Assembly (NCBI GenBank): GCA_009711615.1
Contig: VENI01000007.1
Span: 1-64,000 of the forward strand
Direction of reading: 5' to 3'
From: Bacillota bacterium
GTDB lineage: Bacteria; Bacillota; Desulfotomaculia; Desulfotomaculales; Desulfohalotomaculaceae
DNA: 64,000 nt
Both the position numbers and the translations under genes were made by a program. Below the pieces are notes generated by a model. That model had not been told where the DNA came from and did no database searches. It saw only the letters and a program-made list of their open reading frames with translations. Below are positions 45,477 to 54,835 of the stretch, piece by piece (within the stretch, counting starts at the first letter, position 1; the number at the start of each line of letters is the position of its first letter).

Positions 45477-48296
45477 TTAATTACTCTTTACATCTACATC
45501 TTGAATCCACTTTTTAATATCTTCAAGCATTTTTGCCCTTGGGGCACTTTTGTACTTATTTATAGGTAATGAATTAACAAATTTTTGTCCGTATCTTTTA
45601 GTAATAACTCTATTGTCCAGCACTATTACCGCTCCTTCATCGTAACTGGTTCTAATTAACCGACCAAAACCTTGTTTAAATTTAATTATTGCTTCCGGTA
45701 AACTGAAGTGACTAAATCCATTTTTATTTTCATTCCTCAACGCTTCTATCCGTGCTTCAACCACCGGCATAGTGGGGGGCCAAAAGGGAAGCCTTACCAA
45801 CACCACACAGGATAAAGCTTTTCCTGGAACATCCAACCCTTCCCAAAAACTGGCAGCCCCTAGAAGCACTGACCGGTTGTTTGTTTTAAACTCTTCCACT
45901 AATCTGCTTCTGCCACCATCTATGTTATGGCCCAACAGTAGAATATCTTCTTCTTCCATTGTCGGTTTCATCTTACAATATACATCTTTAAGCGCTTTAT
46001 GCGAAGTAAATAGTACCAAGGTTTTACCACCAAAGGTTATTGAAATGTCTGAAATAACTTCAGTAAGACAGTCAATATATTCCTTCTCTGACACAGCACC
46101 AGGAGTAGGCATATCGCTGGCCACATACAACAAACTTTGTTCGTTATATAAAAATGGCGAATCCACCCGGAGCTTTTTCACCCTTTCCGGATCAGCAAAA
46201 ATTAATCCACTACGCTCAATGAAATGATCAAACATCTTATCTACAGTTAATGTGGCAGATGTAAAAACCACGCAATCCTTTTCATTATACAGAAGTCTGT
46301 TTAGTAGTTCACCCACTTTTACAGGAGCAGCATTAATAGATAAAAAGCCATGGCTATCTTCTTTTATTTCTCCGTCTATCCAATGGACCGAATTGTCACT
46401 ACTGCTTTGGCAACTGAAAGATATATCCGCCGCCAGCGCCAACCCTGTCTCTGCCACCAGCGATGCCTCTCTGGCCAGCTGGCTTTCCCCGTCCACCTGC
46501 TCACTTTCAATGTCTGCAGCCATCTGTTGCAGTAGATCACACAGTTTGTTTATTCGCTGTACCAAGTTTTCAATTTCCACCTGGATATGTGATAAATTCA
46601 GGCTTTCTTTTAACCGTACTGATACTTTAAAATGTGTACTATTTTTATTGATAGAGGCTAAAAAGGCAGCTATAGGTTCAAAAAATATATCTGCTGCATC
46701 CCGCACCTTATGCTGTAATTCCTTTATTTTAGCCAGATTTTCCACCTGGCGCTGGTATTCACCTTGGCGTGGTATTTCGGAAAGCCTCTTAGATGCCTTA
46801 GTTACTGTACTTAGCCAGTGCAGCACTCCCCAGCGGGTAACCTCTGTACCAAGATGTCTGGTAGCAGTATCTTCCAGATGATGAGCTTCGTCCATTATTA
46901 ATATTTTGTAAGGTGGCAGCAGTTTATTCTCTACAGCTATATTAGAAAGTACTAATGAGTGATTTGCAATAATAATATCCGCCTTTTCTGCACAGCGTCG
47001 GGCTCGATTAACAAAACAAACATTATAAAAATGCCTACATTTCTTACCTAAGCATGTTTCACTTTCTGCACAAATGTTGTTCCAAAGGTCAAAATCTTCC
47101 CTGCTAAAATTAAGTTCAGCACGGTCACCCGTATCAGTTTGAGTTAGCCAAACCAAAATACGTGCATAAAACCCGGCTTCTCTAGCAGTTTGATCATTTT
47201 CACTGAAAGTGGAATACCACCGCCTTAGACACAGGAAATTGCTACGCCCCTTTACCAGGCAGGCTTTAAAATCCATACCGTGAAGCAACTGCAATAACGG
47301 AACATCTTTATTCCACAATTGTTCTTGAAGATTAATGGTATGGGTGGAAATCACCACCCGGTGATTATTTTTCTTAGCCCATAGCACTGCAGGTAGCAGG
47401 TAGGCCATACTTTTACCTGTACCCGTTCCTGCTTCAGCAAGCATAAATTTACCATTATTTATTGCTCTTGTAACCCCTCTAGCCATGGCTATTTGTTGAG
47501 GGCGGTGCTCATAATTAGTTATTACCTCACTCAACAAGCCTTCATTCCCTAAATGAAGTGTTATTTCGGTTTCATCAATTGAGTGGTACGTTTCATTCCT
47601 TTCAATCTCTTCTTCTGGGTTATACTGCTGAGCGTCATTGAGCGGCCGGAGACCGGTAATACTGGTTATTTTACGACTACCAAACTCCTTGGATGCTCTA
47701 TTTGCCACCTGCTCGACCACACCATACCAGGTTGAGTTAGCTTTTCCCATCAGTTTAAGCAGGTCATTTAATAATAGCACTTCAAACTGAGACAATCGGT
47801 GTACCAGGTCCACCGCTAAAAATGCAGCACCCCGGGCATCATCCAGTGCCCGATGGTGACTTGGCAGATTAACATTACACAATTGGCAAAGGGTAGCCAA
47901 ACGGTGATTGAAAGCACTGGGCAACACCAACCGAGCCAATTCAACAGTGTCATAAATAACATTGGCAATGGGATTAGTATTTGGTCTCCCCACTGCTACT
48001 GACACAAAGTCCCGGTCAAACTGCACATTGTGTCCTAGCAAGGGGGTGTCACCAATAAAATCCTGTATAGCTGGCAACACATCTTCAATATTAGGTGCTC
48101 CAATCAGCATTTCATCTGTGATACCAGTTAATCTCTTAATTTTTACCGGAAGTTTAGTATTGGGGTTTATTAACGAGTGAAAATATTCACTTTCAATACC
48201 ATCCACTAACTTAACCATACCAATTTCAATAATTTTATCCCTTTGTGGATCAGTTCCGGTGGTTTCCAAATCTAATGACACATATGAACCTAGCAA
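45477..48296 (-). CDS. dinG: DnaQ-type exonuclease fused to DinG-family helicase
   Basis: The 939-residue fusion has an N-terminal DEDDh exonuclease (SLDLETTGTD about 7-16; GHNVQFDRDF; HRALDDARGAA). An XPD/DinG-type superfamily 2 helicase follows: Walker A EAGTGTGKSMAY (about 289-300), DEAHHLED and motif VI QGFGRLIRT. A four-Cys Fe-S cluster is probable from the Cys spacing around CLRRW, CAESETCLGKKC and NVCF. Such Gram-positive DinG proteins act in DNA repair. The start is TTG at 48296 with a weak GGGTG site; the exonuclease motif starts only seven residues later, so no later start fits. Confidence 0.93.
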   Translation of the reverse strand: MLGSYVSLDLETTGTDPQRDKIIEIGMVKLVDGIESEYFHSLINPNTKLPVKIKRLTGITDEMLIGAPNIEDVLPAIQDFIGDTPLLGHNVQFDRDFVSVAVGRPNTNPIANVIYDTVELARLVLPSAFNHRLATLCQLCNVNLPSHHRALDDARGAAFLAVDLVHRLSQFEVLLLNDLLKLMGKANSTWYGVVEQVANRASKEFGSRKITSITGLRPLNDAQQYNPEEEIERNETYHSIDETEITLHLGNEGLLSEVITNYEHRPQQIAMARGVTRAINNGKFMLAEAGTGTGKSMAYLLPAVLWAKKNNHRVVISTHTINLQEQLWNKDVPLLQLLHGMDFKACLVKGRSNFLCLRRWYSTFSENDQTAREAGFYARILVWLTQTDTGDRAELNFSREDFDLWNNICAESETCLGKKCRHFYNVCFVNRARRCAEKADIIIANHSLVLSNIAVENKLLPPYKILIMDEAHHLEDTATRHLGTEVTRWGVLHWLSTVTKASKRLSEIPRQGEYQRQVENLAKIKELQHKVRDAADIFFEPIAAFLASINKNSTHFKVSVRLKESLNLSHIQVEIENLVQRINKLCDLLQQMAADIESEQVDGESQLAREASLVAETGLALAADISFSCQSSSDNSVHWIDGEIKEDSHGFLSINAAPVKVGELLNRLLYNEKDCVVFTSATLTVDKMFDHFIERSGLIFADPERVKKLRVDSPFLYNEQSLLYVASDMPTPGAVSEKEYIDCLTEVISDISITFGGKTLVLFTSHKALKDVYCKMKPTMEEEDILLLGHNIDGGRSRLVEEFKTNNRSVLLGAASFWEGLDVPGKALSCVVLVRLPFWPPTMPVVEARIEALRNENKNGFSHFSLPEAIIKFKQGFGRLIRTSYDEGAVIVLDNRVITKRYGQKFVNSLPINKYKSAPRAKMLEDIKKWIQDVDVKSN

Positions 48297-48326
48297 TATT
48301 TACACCCACTGTCGCTACACAGATAT

Positions 48327-48680
48327 TTATTGTTCACTCTTATTAGCATTACTGGTTTCTGATTCCTGATTATTTGTTTTCTCATCTTCATTGTTTACCT
48401 TTTTCATTTCGTTGTTTAAACGCTGATTTTCAGCAGTTAATTCCCTTACTCTCATCATTGTACGAATTTGTCGAGGCAATCCAAATAACACTGTAATTAG
48501 AGCACCTCCGGCAACACTAGTTAGAATTACCAACACTAGAGAAATGTCAGGGAAACTCCAACCTAAAAAGCTAAGGTCCACAGCTGTGGCATTTTGCACT
48601 GCAAAAATAGCCACTATCAGTGCAAACACCATCCCTAGCACAAAGTAAATTTGCATTTTTTTCTCACCCCTACGTTTCAT
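48327..48680 (-). CDS. LapA-domain (DUF1049) membrane protein
   Basis: The 117-residue protein has two membrane helices (about 11-31 and 45-67) around FAVQNATAVDLSFLGWSFPDISL, the LapA/DUF1049 signature. A cytoplasmic coiled coil rich in Asn/Glu/Lys follows. In other bacteria such proteins (LapA/YciS with LapB) help regulate lipopolysaccharide; the role in Firmicutes is unknown. Two starts are supported by ribosome sites: 48680 (GAGGTGAG) and 48656 (GGGGTGAG). Confidence 0.8.
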   Translation of the reverse strand: MKRRGEKKMQIYFVLGMVFALIVAIFAVQNATAVDLSFLGWSFPDISLVLVILTSVAGGALITVLFGLPRQIRTMMRVRELTAENQRLNNEMKKVNNEDEKTNNQESETSNANKSEQ

Positions 48681-48722
48681 TAGATCTCACCTCACTGGCG
48701 TGGTATCTAAAGTCTAAGTTCG

Positions 48723-49907
48723 CTATATTTTGCCAAATTCCTCTATTGCGGTATTATATACCAGTTTTATCGGCACTTTATAAGCATCGGCGACCCTGCG
48801 ACAATCTTCGTATTCCGGAGCATAGTTTAGAATCTTTTGATTATTACGGGCTATTTTTACATTTATTATTCCAAAACGGGTCTCAACTGGCACTATTTCT
48901 CTTTCCATTTTTGTGCGTTTTACCGGGTAGGAACGATAGCCAATGGAGGTCGTTTCCTCTAATAGCACTTGACCGACCTGTTGCTCCATACCCTGTGGTA
49001 CCAAAAGGTGTATCACTGTACCAGGACGCCCTTTTTTCATCAACACTTGGTTTATGTAAATATCTAAAGCACCGCTTTCTAGCAGTCGTTCAGTTACCGC
49101 TGGATATAGTTCAGGGTTCATGTCGTCTATGTTGGCCTCTATTACCTGGGCGGTATCATTCTCCTCTTCAGAATTAGTTAGTTCCCCTATATGTACCCGC
49201 AACAGGTTGGGCACAGGTAATTCCCTATCCCCTCCCCCGTAACCAACAGAAGAGCATATTATCTCCGGCATGGTAGTATATTTACTACTCATGGTTGTTA
49301 AAATTGCCGCACCGGTGGGAGTAAGAATTTCTTGTTTAATATCACCATGCTGGTAAGGTACACCTTGCAGCAGTTCAACGGTTGCCGGTGCAGGTACAGG
49401 AATGGTTCCATGGGCACATTCTACAAAACCGGTGCCGGTAGTAAGTGGTGAACAGATTACTTTCTCTATACCTAATTTATAGAAAGCTATTGCTGCCCCC
49501 ACAATATCAATAATAGCATCTAAGGCACCCACTTCATGAAAATGTATTTCTTCAATGGTTGTTCCATGTACTTTTGCCTCAGCTTCAGCCAACCTGGAAA
49601 ATATTCTTAATGCGGTGTCCTTTACTGATTGGTCTAAAAGGCTATTATTAATTATATTTGTAATATCGTACAGATTTCTGTGATGGTGATGCCCATGATT
49701 GTGATGTTGGTTCTCCAACTGTACGTTAAACTTTGTTCCTTCTATTCCCTGCTTTTTAATTTTATTGGCTTGCACCTGCCAACCCTTCAGATTTAATTTA
49801 TTTAATTCACTTATTAATTCATCAATATCCAAACCTGCATCTAGCAAGGCACCCACTATCATGTCCCCTGCAGCACCGGCAAAACAGTCAAAATAAGCTA
49901 CTTTCAA
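48723..49907 (-). CDS. larC: nickel-pincer cofactor synthase LarC
   Basis: LarC inserts nickel into the pyridinium thiocarboxylate mononucleotide cofactor of lactate racemase-type enzymes, using CTP. The 394-residue protein starts KVAYFDCFAGAAGDMIVGALLDAG and has a His-rich stretch HHNHGHHHH (about 69-77) likely to bind nickel. The C-terminal half contains EANIDDMNPELY and KKGRPGTVIHLL. In Lactobacillus plantarum full-length LarC arises by programmed frameshifting; here it is one uninterrupted frame. No larA, larB or larE is in this window. Confidence 0.93.
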   Translation of the reverse strand: MKVAYFDCFAGAAGDMIVGALLDAGLDIDELISELNKLNLKGWQVQANKIKKQGIEGTKFNVQLENQHHNHGHHHHRNLYDITNIINNSLLDQSVKDTALRIFSRLAEAEAKVHGTTIEEIHFHEVGALDAIIDIVGAAIAFYKLGIEKVICSPLTTGTGFVECAHGTIPVPAPATVELLQGVPYQHGDIKQEILTPTGAAILTTMSSKYTTMPEIICSSVGYGGGDRELPVPNLLRVHIGELTNSEEENDTAQVIEANIDDMNPELYPAVTERLLESGALDIYINQVLMKKGRPGTVIHLLVPQGMEQQVGQVLLEETTSIGYRSYPVKRTKMEREIVPVETRFGIINVKIARNNQKILNYAPEYEDCRRVADAYKVPIKLVYNTAIEEFGKI

Positions 49908-50027
49908 TTTTTAAATCACCCCAATTTCAACTATAATTATAACTATAATAGCATTTTTTGTCTCTATGACAAAAGGAAAAAAGTACTTAACTGTGGTAAT
50001 AATGACTAAAGGAAGGTGACAACTAAA

Positions 50028-50747
50028 ATGAATAACTTTATTGAAGATATCAGTAAATCATTAAGTCTTATAGAGGAATTGGCAGGCCAACACTGGTTGG
50101 AAGAATGGGTACATAGCATTAGGGACCAACACGGAAGGCAGCATTCGGGCATTCCTGTACTGGCAGAGTGGTGGCTGAAAGCTGGGGATGAATTAGCTTC
50201 TATGCAGTTGACCGGTAGCTATGCTCCCTCAGAATCTACCCTGCGTTTGACACAACTAGGGTTTGATTTAAGTGTTTTGAAAAGTGTTGTTGGCTTTAAT
50301 GAACAAGTAAACCTGTTAAAGGGAGACAAAGAAACCTTTCTTCAAGTATGCTACCGATTAAGCATTGCTTCTGAATATGTAAAACAAGGACACAAGGTAA
50401 TACTGGCTAAAGGGCAGGAAAAAGAAGACTTTTTGATTCACCATCATAATGATATACCGGTGGCTATCTGTGCACCGTCAATAAAAAGCATCAATGAACT
50501 GGACACTGTTGTCTCCTATGCCATAGATAATACCCTATCGAGACTGCCGGAAAACAAAGGTAAGGTATATGTCGACTTTCCTCTACCGTCGGTCTATACC
50601 GCAGAACAATGGTTGCAGTTAACAGAGGAAATAATTAGAAATAACAAACCGATACCTGAAAGTTATGAATTCACAATGACATCAACATTTGTGGATCGAG
50701 AAGGTCAATATATTAAATTAAATAGGCACTATCATAAAATACAATAA
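50028..50747 (+). CDS. hypothetical protein, 239 aa
   Basis: The ATG at 50028 lies nine bases after AAGGTGA and is preferred to the GTG at 50016, which overlaps that site. The product is soluble with Trp-rich segments (HWLEEWVHSIRD, AEWWLKAGDELAS) and no recognised domain, Cys motif or membrane helix. It ends before a convergent terminator. I do not recognise the family and the neighbours (larC, a chemoreceptor) give no hint. Confidence 0.65.
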   Translation: MNNFIEDISKSLSLIEELAGQHWLEEWVHSIRDQHGRQHSGIPVLAEWWLKAGDELASMQLTGSYAPSESTLRLTQLGFDLSVLKSVVGFNEQVNLLKGDKETFLQVCYRLSIASEYVKQGHKVILAKGQEKEDFLIHHHNDIPVAICAPSIKSINELDTVVSYAIDNTLSRLPENKGKVYVDFPLPSVYTAEQWLQLTEEIIRNNKPIPESYEFTMTSTFVDREGQYIKLNRHYHKIQ

Positions 50748-50762
50748 CAAATTAAGAATTAT

Positions 50763-50812
50763 AAATGAAGAATGAAGAATAACTATACATTAGCCATCTT
50801 CATTCTTCATTT
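50763..50812. terminator. convergent hairpin built of GAAGAATGAAGA repeats
   Basis: 16-bp perfect arms (50763-50778 and 50797-50812; core ATGAAGAATGAAGA / TCTTCATTCTTCAT), 18-base loop, followed by TTTGC. It separates two convergent genes and is itself made from a low-complexity repeat. Confidence 0.65.
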
Positions 50813-50843
50813 TGCAATGTTTCATAATTTCACAAATGCTGTA

Positions 50844-51683
50844 TTAGATTATTTTTGCTATGGTATTCAATTTCGCTGCTACTGCTGTATCCTCCTGAAT
50901 AACTGCTGAAATTTCTTCACTTGCTGCTGCAAGGCCCTCACCGATTTCTTCTGTCTGACTTATATCTGTGCTAATATGATTCACCTGTTCATTTATTTTC
51001 TTTAGTATGTCTGCTATATTGCTTACTGATTGGGCAGTCCGTTCAGATAGTTTTCTTATTTCTGTAGCTACTACATTAAAACCTTTTCCTGCATCTCCTG
51101 CTCTAGCAGCTTCAATAGAAGCATTTAGTCCCAAAAGTTTAGTCTGAGAAGCAACTTCTTCAATTAACTTAAGAATACTTTCAGTATTCTTAAGTTCCTT
51201 CTGGGTTTCCTTAGAAACAGATACCAAATTCTGCTGAAGTGAGTTAAGTTGTTGCGCTGAACTAGCCAGTTCTTGAGAACTGCTTGATACTTGTTCAAAA
51301 GAAGCGGCAAGCTGTTCAACTATTTCTAACATCTCATTTTGTGTTGATAGATCTACACCCAGGTTAAAAGTTCCAATAACTTCACCACTGTCAGATTTAA
51401 TAGGCATAACTATTCCCTTGAAAGGGTAACCATATGCCTCTTTAGGAACTTCTGCAACTATTTTCTCCCCAGATTTAATAGCTTGGGGAATAACATCTTC
51501 TTCAGGAATATTACTATCAACTTTCACACCAATATCAATTTTTTCACCAGGGTAATAAGCTAAAAACTTTTCTCGATCAGTAACACTAACCATACAATCT
51601 AATGGAAACATATTTCCTAAATACTGTCCTGCATATGCTAACGCTCGCAGTCTGTCATCTTCTTTTTCATATGATTCGTACAT
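50844..51683 (-). CDS. soluble methyl-accepting chemotaxis protein
   Basis: The 279-residue protein lacks membrane helices. The N-terminal 110 residues are a small sensor domain containing [26 protein letters not shown] and [24 protein letters not shown]/Cache-like in pattern. The C-terminal part is a chemotaxis signalling domain with tip [20 protein letters not shown]. The frame extends 56 codons upstream, but AGGAGGATTACA marks the ATG at 51683. The tip resembles that of the hydrogenase-like receptor at 10553, so both may feed the same Che system. Confidence 0.88.
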   Translation of the reverse strand: MYESYEKEDDRLRALAYAGQYLGNMFPLDCMVSVTDREKFLAYYPGEKIDIGVKVDSNIPEEDVIPQAIKSGEKIVAEVPKEAYGYPFKGIVMPIKSDSGEVIGTFNLGVDLSTQNEMLEIVEQLAASFEQVSSSSQELASSAQQLNSLQQNLVSVSKETQKELKNTESILKLIEEVASQTKLLGLNASIEAARAGDAGKGFNVVATEIRKLSERTAQSVSNIADILKKINEQVNHISTDISQTEEIGEGLAAASEEISAVIQEDTAVAAKLNTIAKII

Positions 51684-51891
51684 TGTAATCCTCCTTTTCC
51701 TATAAGATGAAAAAAATATTATGTCGAAATTTTTACAACTAAAGTAGATTATGACGATTTTATTGTATCCAAATTCTATCAGTACGTAAAGATATACTTT
51801 ATGTGTATACAGCATTAAACTACTAGTATTTATTTTACTGTGAATGTTCATATTAAATACTAGGTAAGATTACTTGGAGGTGCTGTAATAA

Positions 51892-52767
51892 ATGGGCAGT
51901 GTTGAATGTGATATAGCCATTATAGGCTGCGGACCAGCTGGACTTTCTGCAGCGGTTAATGCTAAAGTGCGTGGTAAAAAGCTTGTATTGCTGGGATCTG
52001 AATTTTGTACTCCTAAATTACATAAGGCTCCTCATGTTGACAATTACTTGGGGTTTCACAGCATTAGCGGTGAAAAGTTAAGGCAGAAATTTATTGATCA
52101 TGTTAAGGCCATGGGAATTGAAATAGAGCGTGACCGGGTAACCGCTGTGGTTCCGCAAGACAACAGTTTTACCATTCGGGCCCGGGACAAAGTTTATAAT
52201 GCCAATTCTGTGATACTGGCCACTGGTGTCAGTGTGACCAAATTAATACCGGGTGAAGATGATAAGCTGGGCCTCGGCGTAAGTTACTGTGCCACCTGTG
52301 ACGGTGGATTGTACAAGAATCGTACGGTGGCCGTATTGTCATATATCCCGGATGGGGTTGATGAAGCCAATTACCTGGCCGATATTTGCGAAAAAGTTTA
52401 CCTGCTTCCCTTGTACAAAGGGCACCAAGACAGGCAGGCTAAGGTAAATAAAAAAGTGGAAGTGATTGAAGGGGAAAAACCACTGGCCATTGAAGGAGAT
52501 ACCTTGGTTTCCGGTGTAAAGCTTGAAAAACGTACGCTGGAAGTTGAAGGGGTGTTTGTCATTCGTGATGCAGTGTTGCCGGATAAGCTAATCCCCGGCT
52601 TGGATATTGAAAACAATGCGGTAAATATTAATCGGGATTTAGCTACAAACATAACTGGACTGTATGCCGCCGGAGACAACACTGGCCAGCCTCACCAATT
52701 GGCAAAAGCAGTGGGAGAAGGTCAGGTGGCGGCATTAAATGCAGTAAAATACATAGATAACCTATAA
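51892..52767 (+). CDS. thioredoxin-reductase-like flavoprotein lacking NADPH motifs (FFTR-like)
   Basis: The 291-residue protein has FAD-binding motifs of low-molecular-weight thioredoxin reductases (GCGPAG, 12-17; GLYAAGDNTGQ near the C terminus) and the redox pair CATC (C133/C136). The second nucleotide domain lacks the GxGxxA/S loop (it reads VLSYIPDGVDEA) and the HRRxxxR segment that bind NADPH. Clostridial ferredoxin-dependent flavin thioredoxin reductases (FFTR) show exactly this loss, so ferredoxin is a plausible donor. Start ATG 51892 after TTGGAGGTGCTG. No thioredoxin gene adjoins; the nearest CxxC protein is at 59891. Confidence 0.8.
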   Translation: MGSVECDIAIIGCGPAGLSAAVNAKVRGKKLVLLGSEFCTPKLHKAPHVDNYLGFHSISGEKLRQKFIDHVKAMGIEIERDRVTAVVPQDNSFTIRARDKVYNANSVILATGVSVTKLIPGEDDKLGLGVSYCATCDGGLYKNRTVAVLSYIPDGVDEANYLADICEKVYLLPLYKGHQDRQAKVNKKVEVIEGEKPLAIEGDTLVSGVKLEKRTLEVEGVFVIRDAVLPDKLIPGLDIENNAVNINRDLATNITGLYAAGDNTGQPHQLAKAVGEGQVAALNAVKYIDNL

Positions 52768-53175
52768 AGGACGCCATTGTGCGTCTTTTTTATTGCCTAA
52801 ATAACTTTGATGTTTGCAAGAATACTAACCCCTAATTTGTAAAATGATACAGATATTACAAATAAGGATGGTTTTAAAATATTGCATAAGAATATAAAAG
52901 TGGTTTTGAAAATAAACAAAGTACAAACCACCCATCAACAATATAAATACTAGTGTATGATTCATCTAAAATCTTTCATTAGATTTCGTAGTGGCTTGAT
53001 TTATCAAGCCTTTAGCGGAAATATTGCAGTTACAATGCATGATTTGCATGTAATTATGAATGTTTGGGCGTCATAAATGCCGCCCCTACTGCCATAAAAG
53101 CAATATAACGGCCTTTATCTGCAATGACTTCTTTGACTTCATTATTCATTATTCATTCTTAATTTTTCATTTGTC
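52768..53175. other. 408-base intergenic region: terminator, hairpin and repeat copy B
   Basis: The terminator for the flavoprotein gene is at 52769-52792 (GGACGC / GCGTCT, then TTTTT). A perfect GGCTTGAT-TT-ATCAAGCC hairpin is at 52993-53010. The dispersed repeat follows at 53017-53149 and a TTCATTATTCATT tract at 53138-53170. No gene seen. Confidence 0.75.
53017..53149. repeat. 133-bp dispersed intergenic repeat, copy B
   Basis: Same orientation and length as 27458-27590; positions 53055-53093 are identical to 27497-27535. It includes GGGCGTCAT-AA-ATGCCGCCC, able to form a strong hairpin. Confidence 0.8.
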
Positions 53176-53865
53176 TTAAAGATCGTATTCTTCACCCGAT
53201 TCTAGAATTATAACTTCAGCCGACGAAACCGCATTTACCTTTTCCTTGAACTGCTCCGGGTTTTGTTCAACTAAAGGAAATGTGTTGTAATGCATGGGAA
53301 TAACGGACTTAGGGTCTATCATTTTTACCGCTTCCACCGCATCATCAATCCCCATGGTATAGTTATCCCCTATGGGTAATAAAGCTAAATCTATTGATGT
53401 TAGCCGGCCGATTAATTCCATGTCACCAAACAGGCCGGTATCCCCGGCATGATATATTATTTTGCCGTCCATTTCTATGATAAAACCACAGGGGTTGCCT
53501 AGGTATTCGGCTGGCCCACTGTCACCACCAATGGAACTACTGTGCAGTGCCTGGGTTAACTTAACTTTTATACTACCAAATTGATAGCTACCACCAATTT
53601 GCATGGGGTGAGCATTAACCCCTTGACGTTTACAATAATTAGCTATTTCTAAAACGCCTACCACTGTGGCATTGCACTGTTTGGCAATCTGTACTGTATC
53701 ACCCAGGTGATCACCGTGGCCATGGGTAACTAGTACATAATCCGTGTTTATGTCTTCTACCTCTGCCCCGGCAGTAGGGTTACCAGTAATAAATGGATCA
53801 ATTAGCACTTTAACCGATTGGCCTTCCAGCAAAAAACAGGAATGGCCCAAAAATGTAATTTTCAT
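53176..53865 (-). CDS. metallo-beta-lactamase-fold hydrolase (UPF0173)
   Basis: The 229-residue protein starts MKITFLGHSCFLLEG and has the metal motif THGHGDHLGD (HxHxDH), HAGDTGLFGDM and PMHYNTFP. This is the pattern of the UPF0173/YtkL family of putative metal-dependent hydrolases, cytoplasmic and of unknown substrate. Length is normal. The promoter gap on its right also serves the divergent siroheme reductase gene. Confidence 0.9.
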   Translation of the reverse strand: MKITFLGHSCFLLEGQSVKVLIDPFITGNPTAGAEVEDINTDYVLVTHGHGDHLGDTVQIAKQCNATVVGVLEIANYCKRQGVNAHPMQIGGSYQFGSIKVKLTQALHSSSIGGDSGPAEYLGNPCGFIIEMDGKIIYHAGDTGLFGDMELIGRLTSIDLALLPIGDNYTMGIDDAVEAVKMIDPKSVIPMHYNTFPLVEQNPEQFKEKVNAVSSAEVIILESGEEYDL

Positions 53866-54030
53866 AACTCAAATCACCTCTTTGGCAATATTCTCTGGTA
53901 TAATCCTTACACATTATAACCAAAAATACCTGTTTAAAGAAATTAAGAAATTTTTCTTTCTAATCTATGCAATTTTAATGGCTATCTGTGGAAGATTAAT
54001 TAAAGAACTTTAGCAAGGGAGGCTAATCAA

Positions 54031-54819
54031 ATGAAAAACAAGAAGGATCTTGACATGGAGGTATCTGAATCTTTAAATCAGGTACAGCAGGAAGGCGGCA
54101 AAGAGATACCTAACAAATTGGATGATAGATTTCAAAACTCACCACCGACTAACCGTGATATATTAGAAAAAGGGGCAATTCTACAGCGTGATGGTTCTTT
54201 CGCCATTGCTCCCCACATCCCTGGCGGTATCATACAAGACCCCGATATGCTGATTAAAATTGCTGACGTAGCCAAAAAATACAACTTACCCGCTATGAAA
54301 CTAACCTCTGCCCAACGCATTGCGCTGGTGGGATTCAAGGAAGAAGATATAGATTCTGCCTGGCAGGATTTAGGTATGGATCCCGGTGCAGCCATTGGTT
54401 TATGTGTACGGAGAATTAAATTTTGTCCCGGCACCACCTTCTGCAAGCGTGGGTTACAGGATTCTGTAGGGTTAGGCGGCAAAATTGATCAAAAATACCA
54501 CGGCATGACGTTGCCGGGCAAGTTCAAGATCAGTGTTAGTGGTTGTCCCAGAAAGTGCATGGACACTTTAATTAATGACTTTGGTTTTATGGGAACACCA
54601 AAGGGTTGGACAGTATATGTAGGTGGTAACGGCGGTATTAATCCCCGTTTTGCAGAAAAATTAGGTGAAAATATCACCGAAGAACAGGGCTTACAACTGC
54701 TAGAACGCAGTATTCAGTGGTACAATGATAATGCTAATAAGAACGAGCGTATCGGTGAAACCATCGAAAGAATAGGTTTTGACAAGTTCGAACCAGAGGT
54801 GTCAACACCTGTTCACTAG
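54031..54819 (+). CDS. small siroheme sulfite/nitrite reductase-like protein
   Basis: The 262-residue protein corresponds to one half of a sulfite/nitrite reductase. A ferredoxin-like N domain (AIAPHIPGGIIQDPD; LTSAQRIALVG) precedes the [4Fe-4S]-siroheme motif, C132-x5-C138 (FCPGTTFC) and C172-x3-C176 (GCPRKC). Small assimilatory-type siroheme reductases of this size occur in anaerobes, including sulfate reducers. No separate reductase subunit or ferredoxin is next to it. The 50-residue charged N terminus is an extension. Start ATG at 54031 after GGGAGG. Substrate (sulfite or nitrite) cannot be decided from sequence. Confidence 0.87.
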   Translation: MKNKKDLDMEVSESLNQVQQEGGKEIPNKLDDRFQNSPPTNRDILEKGAILQRDGSFAIAPHIPGGIIQDPDMLIKIADVAKKYNLPAMKLTSAQRIALVGFKEEDIDSAWQDLGMDPGAAIGLCVRRIKFCPGTTFCKRGLQDSVGLGGKIDQKYHGMTLPGKFKISVSGCPRKCMDTLINDFGFMGTPKGWTVYVGGNGGINPRFAEKLGENITEEQGLQLLERSIQWYNDNANKNERIGETIERIGFDKFEPEVSTPVH

Positions 54820-54835
54820 TAAGAGGTGAAAATCA

